Positions 47,121 through 55,040 of a stretch of 64,000 nt of DNA are shown here, one piece after another. Positions within the stretch are counted from its first letter, which is position 1; each line of letters opens with the position of its first letter. The notes under the pieces are model-generated. The model did no database searches. It saw nothing but the letters and a program-made list of their open reading frames with translations, and was not told where the DNA came from. This DNA is from Leucobacter insecticola. Lineage in GTDB: Bacteria > Actinomycetota > Actinomycetes > Actinomycetales > Microbacteriaceae. The position numbers and the translations under genes are program-made. The stretch is taken from positions 1-64,000 of the forward strand of contig NZ_CP049934.1 of the NCBI RefSeq assembly GCF_011382965.1. The letters are read 5' to 3'.

Positions 47121-48015
47121 CTAGGGTGTGTTGATTAAGTCTGTTTTGATCCAGATCAAAATCGACGCCAGCGCGACACCGGCCCGATAGTTTCGTGCAA
47201 GCTTGTCAGACCGCATCGCGATCCCGCGCCACTGCTTCAACCGATTGAAACACCGCTCAACCACATTCCGCCCCCGATACCTCTGCTGCTGCTCTTCCCC
47301 GAACTCGATCGGACGGCCCGCCCGTTTACGTCGCTTCGCGATCTGATCACTGCGCTCGGGAATCGTCGCCGCGATCCCGCGCGCCCGCAGCCAGGCACGG
47401 TTCGCCCGCGAAGGATACCCCTTGTCGGCGAGCACTCGATCAGGACGAGAACGCGCACGACCCCGTTCTCGCGGCACCCGAATGTCGTCCAGCGTCGCAG
47501 CAAACATCGTGGTGTCATTCACGTTCCCCGCAGTCACCACCATCCCCAACGGGCGACCCTTCCCATCAGCAACGAGATGCACCTTCGTTGTCAGGCCGCC
47601 ACGCGAGCGACCAATCGCATGATTCTCAGGCTCCACGAGCGGATTCTTGCAATTCGACAGATCCCTTTTTGATGCGAGGCAGCGTCGCACCATGCTGATG
47701 CACGCGCGCGATTGTCGAATCAATCGATACCACCCAGTCAATTGCCCCAAGCTGGTCAGCCTGCTTCTGCACCTCAGCGAGTAGCAACTCCCAGGTGCCG
47801 TCCTCTGCCCACCTGGTAAAGCGTTTGTATATCGTGTTCCACTTCCCGAACCGCTCCGGCACGTCCCGCCAAGGAGCCCCGGTTCGGTACTTCCACACCA
47901 TTCCCTCAACCGCGAGCCGGTGATCCGACCACGGACGAGAACGTCCCGCAGGAACCGGCATCAATGGCTCGAACACAGCCCACACTTCATCAGAGATCTC
48001 TTGACGCACCACCAT
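47121..48015 (-). CDS. IS5-family transposase (two overlapping frames)
   Basis: DDE transposase in two parts: OrfA (47626-48015; WAVFEPLMPVPAGRSRPWSD, EGMVWKYRTGAPWRDVPERF, IDSTIARVHQHGA) and OrfB (47121 to about 47,650; HAIGRSRGGLTTKVHL, VLADKGYPSRANRAWLR, YRGRNVVERCFNRLKQWRGI with the final Glu). A +1 change in frame is needed near 47,630-47,655; this could be programmed frameshifting at the A5G3 run or one of the window's many deletions. Confidence 0.85.
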
Positions 48016-48063
48016 GCATTAAGTTTTGCCGAGAAACATCCCGAAGGACTTAATCAACACACC
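47125..48063 (-). mobile_element. IS5-family insertion sequence with CTAG target duplication
   Basis: 939 bp. Ends GGTGTGTTGATTAAGTC and its exact complement (17 bp). Flanked by CTAG at 47121-47124 and 48064-48067, the YTAR-type target of IS5 elements. It lies between the RiPP precursor stop and the dehydrogenase. Confidence 0.9.
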
Positions 48064-48183
48064 CTAGCAGCAGCAACACAGGATCGAACTGCAACATATG
48101 GCAGCGGGAGCCGCACTCAGTTCTTTATGAGCGCCGACTTCGAACGATTCAATGGACATTTCGTTCATGCTTGGGGTTTGCAT
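48064..48183 (-). CDS. Putative RiPP precursor peptide (SagA-like, Cys-rich core)
   Basis: A 39-residue peptide below usual gene-calling size. Leader: MQTPSMNEMSIESFEVGAHK then ELSAAPAA; predicted core ICCSSILCCCC: six Cys and two Ser in the last ten residues. The ATG at 48183 has one of the best ribosome sites in the window (AAAGGAGG, 8 bases upstream). It sits between an exporter and a SagB dehydrogenase, as expected for a thiazole/oxazole-modified microcin such as streptolysin S. The leader motif (MSIESFEV) is reminiscent of azole-peptide leaders. The TAG stop lies within the CTAG hit by IS5. The assignment is inference from composition and context. Confidence 0.72.
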   Translation of the reverse strand: MQTPSMNEMSIESFEVGAHKELSAAPAAICCSSILCCCC

Positions 48184-48247
48184 TTTCGTTTCCTCCTTTC
48201 TGTGTGGTGTTTGGCTGCATCGTCATCGATACGGCACGTTTTTGCTC

Positions 48248-48276
48248 GTTCGGTCCGCAACGTGGGTGGACCGAAC
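48248..48276 (-). promoter_or_regulatory. 9-bp hairpin upstream of the precursor gene
   Basis: GTTCGGTCC and GGACCGAAC pair around 11 bases in the 133-base gap between permease and precursor. No T-run follows; it may stabilise or attenuate the precursor message. Confidence 0.5.
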
Positions 48277-48316
48277 TAAACTTTGGAGTCATTGCCGGGG
48301 CCTCTCGCATATCGGG

Positions 48317-49107
48317 TCAGCGGAATTTTCGGCCCTCGTCTCTTCGATAGAGGACGACTGCGCTGATGAGGCCAGCGACAGTCCAGCCTGCGAGTACGAG
48401 AAAGTTCGATCCGTTCAGGGTCGATCCACTGAGATAGTTGGCGGTCAGGCTTCCTGCCGCACCCGATGGGAGGAAACTGGAAACGATCTCGATCCACTGA
48501 GGCATGGGAAAGCCGCTGATTCCACCGAGAAGGATCATGCTGAATGCTACGGTGAGGCTTACTGCCAGGGCCGTTTTCTTCGAGAGAACAAACCCAAGGG
48601 CGAGACCGATGAGCGTAATAGGTATCGCTAAGCACAGCGAGAAGCCGATAATTGCAACGAAGTCAGTCCAACTTGGTGCCGCGGCGCTGACGAGCGTTCC
48701 GATACCGAAAGTGACCATCGCGCTGATAAGGCCACAGGCGATGGGGCGGCAATCCACGCGATTATACGTGGGGCTGCGCCGATGGGGAGAGTTCGCGAAA
48801 ATGCGTAGAAGTCACTGTCCCGTGCTTCAGGGATGCCATTGGCGGGAAAGTTGAGACAGACCATGAGGATGCCTACGAGGCTGAGATATCCCAGCAGGGA
48901 TATCGCCTCGGCAGGGTCGGTCCGGATATTTGTTGGTGACACGAAGAAGAACGCCAACATGATGAGAGGGTATGCCATATTTAGGAGGACGGCTGCTGGC
49001 TCTCGCAGCCACATCCCCAACTCATATCGCGTCCACTCCCACGCAAGTCGACTGTTGGGCCTCATTAATATGGAAGCCGAATCGGGACTAAGGTGCTGTG
49101 CGGTCAT
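48317..49107 (-). pseudogene. ABC-2 type exporter permease (frameshifted)
   Basis: About 263 residues with six helices, the membrane half of a drug/peptide exporter (SagH/I-like by position). N-terminal frame: WTRYELGMWLREPAAVLLNM, DFYAFSRTLPIGAAPRIIAW. C-terminal frame: ACGLISAMVTFGIGTLVSAA, VAFSMILLGGISGFPMPQWI. They break at 48743-48746 (GGGG; coding CCCC), where one more C restores the join. ATG 49107 overlaps the ATPase stop. Confidence 0.82.
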
Positions 49108-49996
49108 GATTGCTCCTTTGCCGAAAGCTGTGTGAAAGCCTCTTCGAGACTGGGCTTATGTATGTCTACATCGGAGTAGTCGACTCCTGCTAAGGACAGT
49201 GCTTTCATCGCCGTGCTGGCATCCCGAACAGTCAAAGCGACGACGTCGCCTTCTCGTCGGGCCTCGATCACTCCAGGAAGTGTCAGTGCGCGATCATCAA
49301 GGGTGGTGACTCTCACGACGGTGGATGCCGTATGTTCAAGGATTCCGTTCGTCGAGTCGTCAGCCACGACACGCCCTTGCCTAATCATTACGATCCTGTC
49401 GGAAAGCTCCTGCACCTCTTCGAGGTAGTGGCTTGTGAGTAAGATGCTCACACCACTTTGCGAACGCTCTCTAACTACGGCCCAGAGATGGTTGCGCGCC
49501 ACCACATCTAGTCCTGTGGAAGGCTCATCGAGCAGCACAAGGCGAGGCCGTCCAACAAAGGCAAGCGCTACGGACAAAAGGCGTTGCTGCCCCCGGAGAG
49601 GCCACCAATGCGTTTGTTTGCCAGGGTTGCGATCCCAAACGCATTCAAGAGTTCCTCAGGAGGCTCGTGATCAACGAAGTGGTTGGCGATGAACTGGACA
49701 AGCTGCAAGACTGTCATGCTCTTTACAAGGCCAGAATGTTGCGGCGTCACTCCGAGACGGACTCGCGCTTTGGGGTCGCGAGGGTCGCAACCAAACAACT
49801 CGACCGTACCGGAACTTGGCACGCGCAAACCGGAAATGAGGCTGAGCATCGTCGTTTTCCCAGATCCGTTCGGGCCAAGCAATCCGACTGTGCCACCGGC
49901 AGTGATTGAAAGGTCAACGTCGGAAAGGGCCCTGACCGCACCAAAGTCTCGTCCAGCACCGCTCAATCTCACCGGGATATCAAATTCTAGAGTCAT
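49104..49996 (-). pseudogene. ABC exporter ATPase (frameshifted)
   Basis: About 298 residues: Walker A GPNGSGKTT near residue 42, Q-loop VTPQHSGL, signature region GGLSGGQQR, Walker B LVLLDEPSTGLD, H-loop LTSHYLEE, and the C-terminal domain of drug-export ATPases. The frame breaks inside the signature at 49590-49594 (CCCCC); one more base gives a normal LSGGQQRLLSVALA. ATG 49996 with GAGGAG upstream. First gene of the RiPP-like operon; SagG-like by position. Confidence 0.85.
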
Positions 49997-50291
49997 GTCA
50001 ACCGCTCCTCACTCCGTCGTGTGGATCACTCTACGGTATAGAGTCCTCTACTTACAAGGCTTCGTGTCAGGTCCCACAGGACAGGTGTCCCGTAGGGCCA
50101 GGTCGGGGATAATTAGGCGATATGTTCAGGTTTGTCTCTTTGAGGCCTGCTCTGGGGCTTCGAGCCCAGGCGCTCACTGCTCCGCTTGTGGACTCCGGGA
50201 GCGCTCAGAGGTCGTTCGCTTCGTTTCTAGATCCCCTGAGTAGGTGCGGATGACCTGGGCAGCTCGCCTCAGAGGCACTGCAGGGCCGTGA
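49997..50291. other. Promoter region of the RiPP-like operon and spacer
   Basis: The first 60 bases hold the likely minus-strand promoter (see the operator at 50028-50044). The remainder shows no gene. Confidence 0.4.
50028..50044 (-). promoter_or_regulatory. Candidate operator ACTCTA-N5-TAGAGT
   Basis: A 6-5-6 inverted repeat 32 bases ahead of the ATPase start, overlapping a TATACC -10-like box. Its size suits a winged-helix dimer; the regulator at 44821-45126 is the obvious candidate. Confidence 0.45.
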
Positions 50292-50693
50292 GTGTGTCCA
50301 AGAAACTTCTCTGAACTGAACGTGTTGCGCATCGAAGATCTAGACTACGTCGGAGAGTCGACGGTGCGCTTCAGTGTCTATCTCTCGCAAGACACCGATA
50401 GTGATACCGAGGATGACCGTAGCGCAGTGCCTTTTCAGGTTGCTTACGCGGTATCGATCCATAGATCCCAGGGCTTGGAGTATGACTCGGTCAAGGTCGT
50501 TGTCACCGATGCAAATGAGGATGATATCTCGCATGGCATCTTCTACACGGCGATCACGCGCGCCCGTGAGGCACTGAAGATCTACTGGACACCCGAGACA
50601 CAGAGAAAGGTCATGAGTCAGCTTGACCCGAAGCGGAACGGCAGGGATGTCGGCCTCGTGAAGGCACGGCGCGGACTCAAACGAGTGGTGTGA
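50292..50693 (+). pseudogene. C-terminal fragment of a superfamily 1 (UvrD/RecD-like) helicase
   Basis: 133 residues with the SF1 end motifs: PFQVAYAVSIHRSQGLEYDS (motif V region) and ITRAREALKIYW (motif VI). The ATPase core with Walker A is absent, so this is a remnant. Lies among IS elements. Confidence 0.7.
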
Positions 50694-50947
50694 ATGAGAA
50701 CCGTGTCGTGCGACGACGCTCTCCCACTTGTGAGTACTGTGACGCAGGGCGCATTATGACACCGAATCAGGTGGGCAAACATGTCGCGATACGCCTTGAC
50801 TGCCCGAGCACGGCCCTCAGCTCGTGTGGGTGCCGTTCGGAGACGACTGTGTCGCCCCGCCGCGTCATCACACCGCGTGACCGTTGACTCCTCCGGTCTG
50901 ATAAAAGTCTCCGGTGCTGAGGGCAGCACGGGTGGCAACCCGATGAA
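50694..50947. other. Spacer after helicase fragment
   Basis: A short open frame (50690-50887) with TCEYCDAGRI could encode a 65-residue tail but has no recognisable family. I do not call a gene. Confidence 0.3.
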
Positions 50948-51124
50948 TGTCGGAGGGTGCCCCTATGTTGTTTGTCAAGCGGCGAGGGCGGTTTCTGATT
51001 GGGTTCGTGGCTGGTAGAGGCTGCCGGTTCTGATCATTGCGTGGAGGACGTCGCAGCGGCGCCTCGCCAGTGCGATGAGTGCTTGGTTATGGCGTTTGCC
51101 TTGCGCGATCTTCCGGTCGTAGTA
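50948..51124. mobile_element. Truncated IS110 right end (177 bp)
   Basis: Nearly identical to 52770-52946, the terminal part of the intact IS110 element including the last codons of its transposase. Ends abruptly at the IS1634-like element. Confidence 0.85.
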
Positions 51125-52769
51125 CCTGAGTTGACCGGTTTAGTGACCACCACCCATGACAGTCAGACCCTTCAGTAGCAATGCAACTTCGTCAGTGATA
51201 GCCGCGGGAATTTTGTGCTCGATGCCCTCAACCACGATCACCGCGTCTTTCACCGGAGCCAACACCTTTACGAACCGCTTAATCGAGACCCCGGTGACTT
51301 CCTGGATATGCCGCGATACCGCGATTGCACAAAACACGACCGTGAGATGCGCCTCGATCTTTTCCCGCTGTCGATGAAAAATTGGGCGAGCCCCTAGATC
51401 AGTCTTCGCCATCCGAAACGACGCTTCCACGTTGAAGAGCTGATGATACGCATCAATTACTGTCGTTGCTGAGGCTGTCAATATCGGCAGATTTGTCACA
51501 TACCCCTTCACCCCGGCTCGCTGCTTCGCTGATTCCACGAGCGCCTCATCAATACTCTTCTTGGCATCCGTGATCTTCAAGAATCGGCCCTTCTTTACGG
51601 CACTCGTCCCCGCAACCACGTTGCGGGCCTTCTCGACTTGCTTCTCAATGTTGCGCAGATCGAGACGGGCACGCTTCTCGCGATACTGGTACACCACCCG
51701 ACGTTGTCTGCGGGTCTCACCTCGACCAAACCACTGCTGCGATTCAAAGATTTGACCATCGTTCAGGATCCCGCCATCGTTCTGGAATTCGGCAATATCG
51801 TATGGAGTTTTCGCGATCCTCGACCCTACAATGAATGAGTAGCCGGCGTCCTCTAACGCGAGGAGGTTCGCGGCAGAAAGCATGCCCGCATCACACGCCA
51901 CACTTACTGCCACGTCGGGGTGCTGTGCTCTGAACGCGTCAAGCACCGGCACCAGGGTGAGCGTCTCTGCTTTGTTCCCTCGAAGGAGTGCAATTGCAGG
52001 GGGAACCCCCGCTCATCAACGAGAAGACCAACCACAATTTGGGGTTCCAACCGGCGTTCTTTGGAGAGCCCCGGGATACGGTAGTCGTCTTCTTGTTCAA
52101 CCTGGAAGAACAATGTCGTAACGTCATACAACACGAGGGTGAGTTGCTTGGTGCCACGAAACTCGACACACGCCTTCGAGAACTGGTCACGATAGTTCTC
52201 ATCGGCAGCACGATTGAGGGAACGGTGAATGCCTGTGTTCGAAGGCGGGGTGAGCCCGAGTTCGTCAAGGATTCGGATGGTGTCGAGCTTTGAGGCGGGT
52301 TCGATGATGCGTGCGATCACCAGGTCACGGAACACGGCGTCATCGACGGCGGAAGCGAACCCGAGCTGCGCATATACGCCCGCGAGGGTGTCGTAGAGCA
52401 GTCGCGAGTATGCGCGTGCCAGCAGCGCAGTCGACGCGGGAGACGGGCAAGACCGAAGTCGAACTCACCTTGCCCGGCATCGCGCTCACGTTCACGGATG
52501 CGTTGTCTCGCGATATCGGTCAGGAGTGCCAAGTCGGTGTCAGTGTGCGCGGACCCGATGTGATCGATTCCGGTGACCTGTCGCCCCGTTTTGGTGACGA
52601 TCTGAACCGCGGTCGCACCAGATTTCGTCTGAACTTTCCGAACGAATACTGACATGCGTTCAGCCTACATAGGGGCACGTTAGTAACCACATTCTCCGCA
52701 GAGACCCGCATAAAATCAACGTTCTCGCGTTCAAATCCCACAAAACCACCCCAAAGCGGTCAACTCAGG
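51125..52769 (-). mobile_element. IS1634-like insertion sequence (IS4-superfamily)
   Basis: 1,645 bp with ends CCTGAGTTGACCG and CGGTCAACTCAGG. No target duplication is seen, because the left neighbour is a cut IS110 end and the right neighbour the start of an IS110 end. A separate stretch like its right end lies at 58547-58601. Confidence 0.82.
51140..52655 (-). pseudogene. IS1634-family transposase (two frameshifts)
   Basis: Starts MSVFVRKVQTKSGATAVQIV. Middle: FRDLVIARIIEPASKLDTIR, LYDVTTLFFQVEQEDDYRIP (first catalytic Asp), GLSKERRLEPQIVVGLLVDE. End: VACDAGMLSAANLLALEDAG, and EASFRMAKTDLGARPIFHRQ with the final Glu. Single-base losses near 52,420 and 51,965 split it in three frames. Confidence 0.85.
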
Positions 52770-52796
52770 TGTCGGAGGGTGCCCCTATGTTGTTTG

Positions 52797-54014
52797 TCAA
52801 GCGGCGAGGGCGGTTTCTGATTGGGTTCGTGGCTGGTAGAGGCTGCCGGTTCTGATCATTGCGTGGAGGACGTCGCAGCGGCGCCTCGCCAGTGCGATGA
52901 GTGCTTGGTTATGGCGTTTGCCTTGCGCGATCTTCCGGTCGTAGTAGGCCCGTGATTCGGGATCTCGGAGCGCTGCAAACGCGGAAAGAAACATTGCACG
53001 TTTCAGGACCTTGTTGCCGCGCTTTGAGGGGTGTTCGCCGCGGATCGAGGTGCCGGATCGGCGGGTGACGGGCGCGAGCCCGGCGTAAGACGCGAGGTGC
53101 CCGGCCGTGGGGAAATGTTTCCCGACGATCTCGGTGAGGAGTCTGGCTGCGGTCCTGACGCCGACTCCCGGCATACTCGTCAGGACCGGGTGAAGAGGGT
53201 GCGCTTCCACGATCTTCTCAACCTCGGACGCGATATCGGTGCGTTGCTGGCGGAGTTCGCTGAGTTGCTTCGCGAGCCGTGGCAGCACGATACTCGCGGC
53301 GTTCGTGCCGGTGACCGTCACGGTCTGTTGATCGAGGGCGTCGAAGATCTCCTGCGCCCATGCCCCGCCCTTGCGCGGGGCACGCTTGAGGAGCCTGGCC
53401 GCGACGCGCTTCTGCCCGGCTCGGCGCAACTCACCCGGTGATGGGTAACGCTGCAGCACATCGAGGATCGCGGGATGATCCAGACGCGGCCCGAGTACCC
53501 GTTCCAGGGTGGGATGGATCTGGGTGAGGAGACCTCGAACGCGGTTGGAGACTTGCGTGATTTGCGCGGCAAGATCATCATCGAAGCCACACAGCATCGA
53601 GAGTTCCGCGATCTGCTCATCGGCGACTTTGATCGATCGCAGAGTTGAGGGCATCGTGCGGGCGGTCTCCGCGATGATGAACGCGTCCCGTGCGTCGGTC
53701 TTCGCTTCACCGGGGTGGAGGTCAGCGACGCGGCGCATCGTGAGGCCGGGGAGATACCCGACGAGCACACCATGCGCTTGCGCGACGGCGACGGGGAGCG
53801 CCCCGATCGTGGCGGGCTGGTCAACGACCAGCAGAGCGGGGCCGTGCTCAGCGAGTTGATCTAGCACCGATATGATCTTGGCTTCGGTGTTCGGGAGCGG
53901 CTTGTCGTAGAGCTTCTTCCCGTCGCGGGTGAGCGCGACCGCGTGATGCTCGCTCTTGCCGACATCGAGGCCGATGAAGACCGCGACGTCGTCGTAGTGC
54001 TCAATGCTGTTCAA
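52797..54014 (-). CDS. IS110-family DEDD transposase
   Basis: 405 residues, intact. N-terminal RuvC-like domain with VFIGLDVGKSEHHAVAL (first Asp), DQPATIGALP and KTDARDAFIIAETAR (DxxD). C-terminal transposase_20 domain: VLTSMPGVGVRTAARLLTEI, HLASYAGLAPVTRRSGTSIR with the catalytic Ser region. IS110 enzymes are RNA-guided recombinases in the cases studied (IS621). Confidence 0.93.
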   Translation of the reverse strand: MNSIEHYDDVAVFIGLDVGKSEHHAVALTRDGKKLYDKPLPNTEAKIISVLDQLAEHGPALLVVDQPATIGALPVAVAQAHGVLVGYLPGLTMRRVADLHPGEAKTDARDAFIIAETARTMPSTLRSIKVADEQIAELSMLCGFDDDLAAQITQVSNRVRGLLTQIHPTLERVLGPRLDHPAILDVLQRYPSPGELRRAGQKRVAARLLKRAPRKGGAWAQEIFDALDQQTVTVTGTNAASIVLPRLAKQLSELRQQRTDIASEVEKIVEAHPLHPVLTSMPGVGVRTAARLLTEIVGKHFPTAGHLASYAGLAPVTRRSGTSIRGEHPSKRGNKVLKRAMFLSAFAALRDPESRAYYDRKIAQGKRHNQALIALARRRCDVLHAMIRTGSLYQPRTQSETALAA

Positions 54015-54230
54015 GGGGTGTTCCTCCGTCCTGCTTGTATGTGTTCGGCAGTCAGGTGGCGGTAGGCGTCGGCATCCACGTTACGAACGACCCTGCCCCG
54101 ATATGCGCGGCTGTGGTCTTGCCCCTATCAGCGATCACCGACCGCCAGACCGGAGGTCGGTGACAACACCCCCCAGATCATTGGTACGACAGGGGGCAAC
54201 AATCATGCCGGCCCCGGCTGGCTGCCTCAC
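54015..54230 (-). ncRNA. Candidate IS110 bridge RNA region
   Basis: The non-coding leader ahead of the transposase is where IS110/IS621 elements encode their bridge RNA. It contains a clear hairpin (CACCGACC...GGTCGGTG at 54137-54161). Boundaries and guide loops are not defined. Confidence 0.35.
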
Positions 54231-54314
54231 TCCTCATCCTCGCGGATCAGGAGCTACGAACAAAGTAACGGGTGGGTACCATGAGACTCACTGGCCGAAG
54301 CAAGGAGAAAAGTG

Positions 54315-55031
54315 ATGACGTCAAGCGTTTATCAGTATCCTGTCGCGATCTCGCGACGTGGTGAGGGTGAGGCGTCCGAGCGGCAGATTAGGCGCGCGGT
54401 CAAGTGGCTACTTGAACAATCAGGCCGATCTATCGTAGTGGTGACGCCACAGAAGCGCTTCGATAGCGACAGTCTTCAGCGATTGGTGGCCGCTCCCGGA
54501 GTGCTGCACCTCAGTTGGCGCGGACTTTCGACAGGATCACTTTCAGGACGCCGTGTGCTACACGCTTGGCCAGATCGCAAGCACCTGAACGAGCTGTGGG
54601 ATGTTGACGCAGATGCACTTGTAGTCATCGAACTGAGTGAGAACGAGACAGCCGAGTGGATTGAGGACGCCAAGCCAGTTCATCTCCTTCAGAACGAGAC
54701 CCTCCAGCGCGCTACCTCAGCAGAGGAAGACTCTGTGGAAGCTCGTGCGCTGCTACCGAATGGTGTTGAGGAAATTCTGGAGAACATCGCGAGCTGGGCG
54801 GCAGGCTACTCAACAGGTCTGAAATGGAACGAGGAAGACAAACTCAAAGCGGACATGATGAACAGGCCAGAACGATGGGCATCGATAACTATTGAGCAGG
54901 TGCGCGTTAAGTGCCGAGCGCTCGGTATGCGTCCGGATGACATCGACACGATTGCTGGGTTTGTTCAACGACGGAAAGAAGGGCGACGCTTCAACGTGCG
55001 GAGTTCATATCGGACCTTCCACTTCGGATAG
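54315..55031 (+). CDS. Uncharacterised protein of a two-gene cassette
   Basis: 238 residues, soluble, no domain I recognise. Begins MTSSVYQYPVAISRRGEGEA; has a mixed alpha/beta first half (RSIVVVTPQKRFDSDSLQRL, ADALVVIELSENETAEWIED) and a charged helical second half (QVRVKCRALGMRPDDIDTIA). AAGGAG lies 7 bases ahead of ATG 54315. Nine bases separate it from the AlbA_2-like gene, so they form a unit. Confidence 0.65.
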   Translation: MTSSVYQYPVAISRRGEGEASERQIRRAVKWLLEQSGRSIVVVTPQKRFDSDSLQRLVAAPGVLHLSWRGLSTGSLSGRRVLHAWPDRKHLNELWDVDADALVVIELSENETAEWIEDAKPVHLLQNETLQRATSAEEDSVEARALLPNGVEEILENIASWAAGYSTGLKWNEEDKLKADMMNRPERWASITIEQVRVKCRALGMRPDDIDTIAGFVQRRKEGRRFNVRSSYRTFHFG

Positions 55032-55040
55032 GGACGCGTC

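Larger units (their letters stand above)
52770..54270 (-). mobile_element. IS110-family insertion sequence
   Basis: Contains one intact transposase. The right end is exact by comparison with the copy at 50948; the left end is uncertain (about 54,200-54,270). No terminal inverted repeats, as usual for this family. Confidence 0.75.

Noticed and set aside
47626..48015. Programmed frameshift in the IS5 transposase as a secure call
   Set aside because: The join needs a +1 change, which could equally be one of the many single-base losses in this window.
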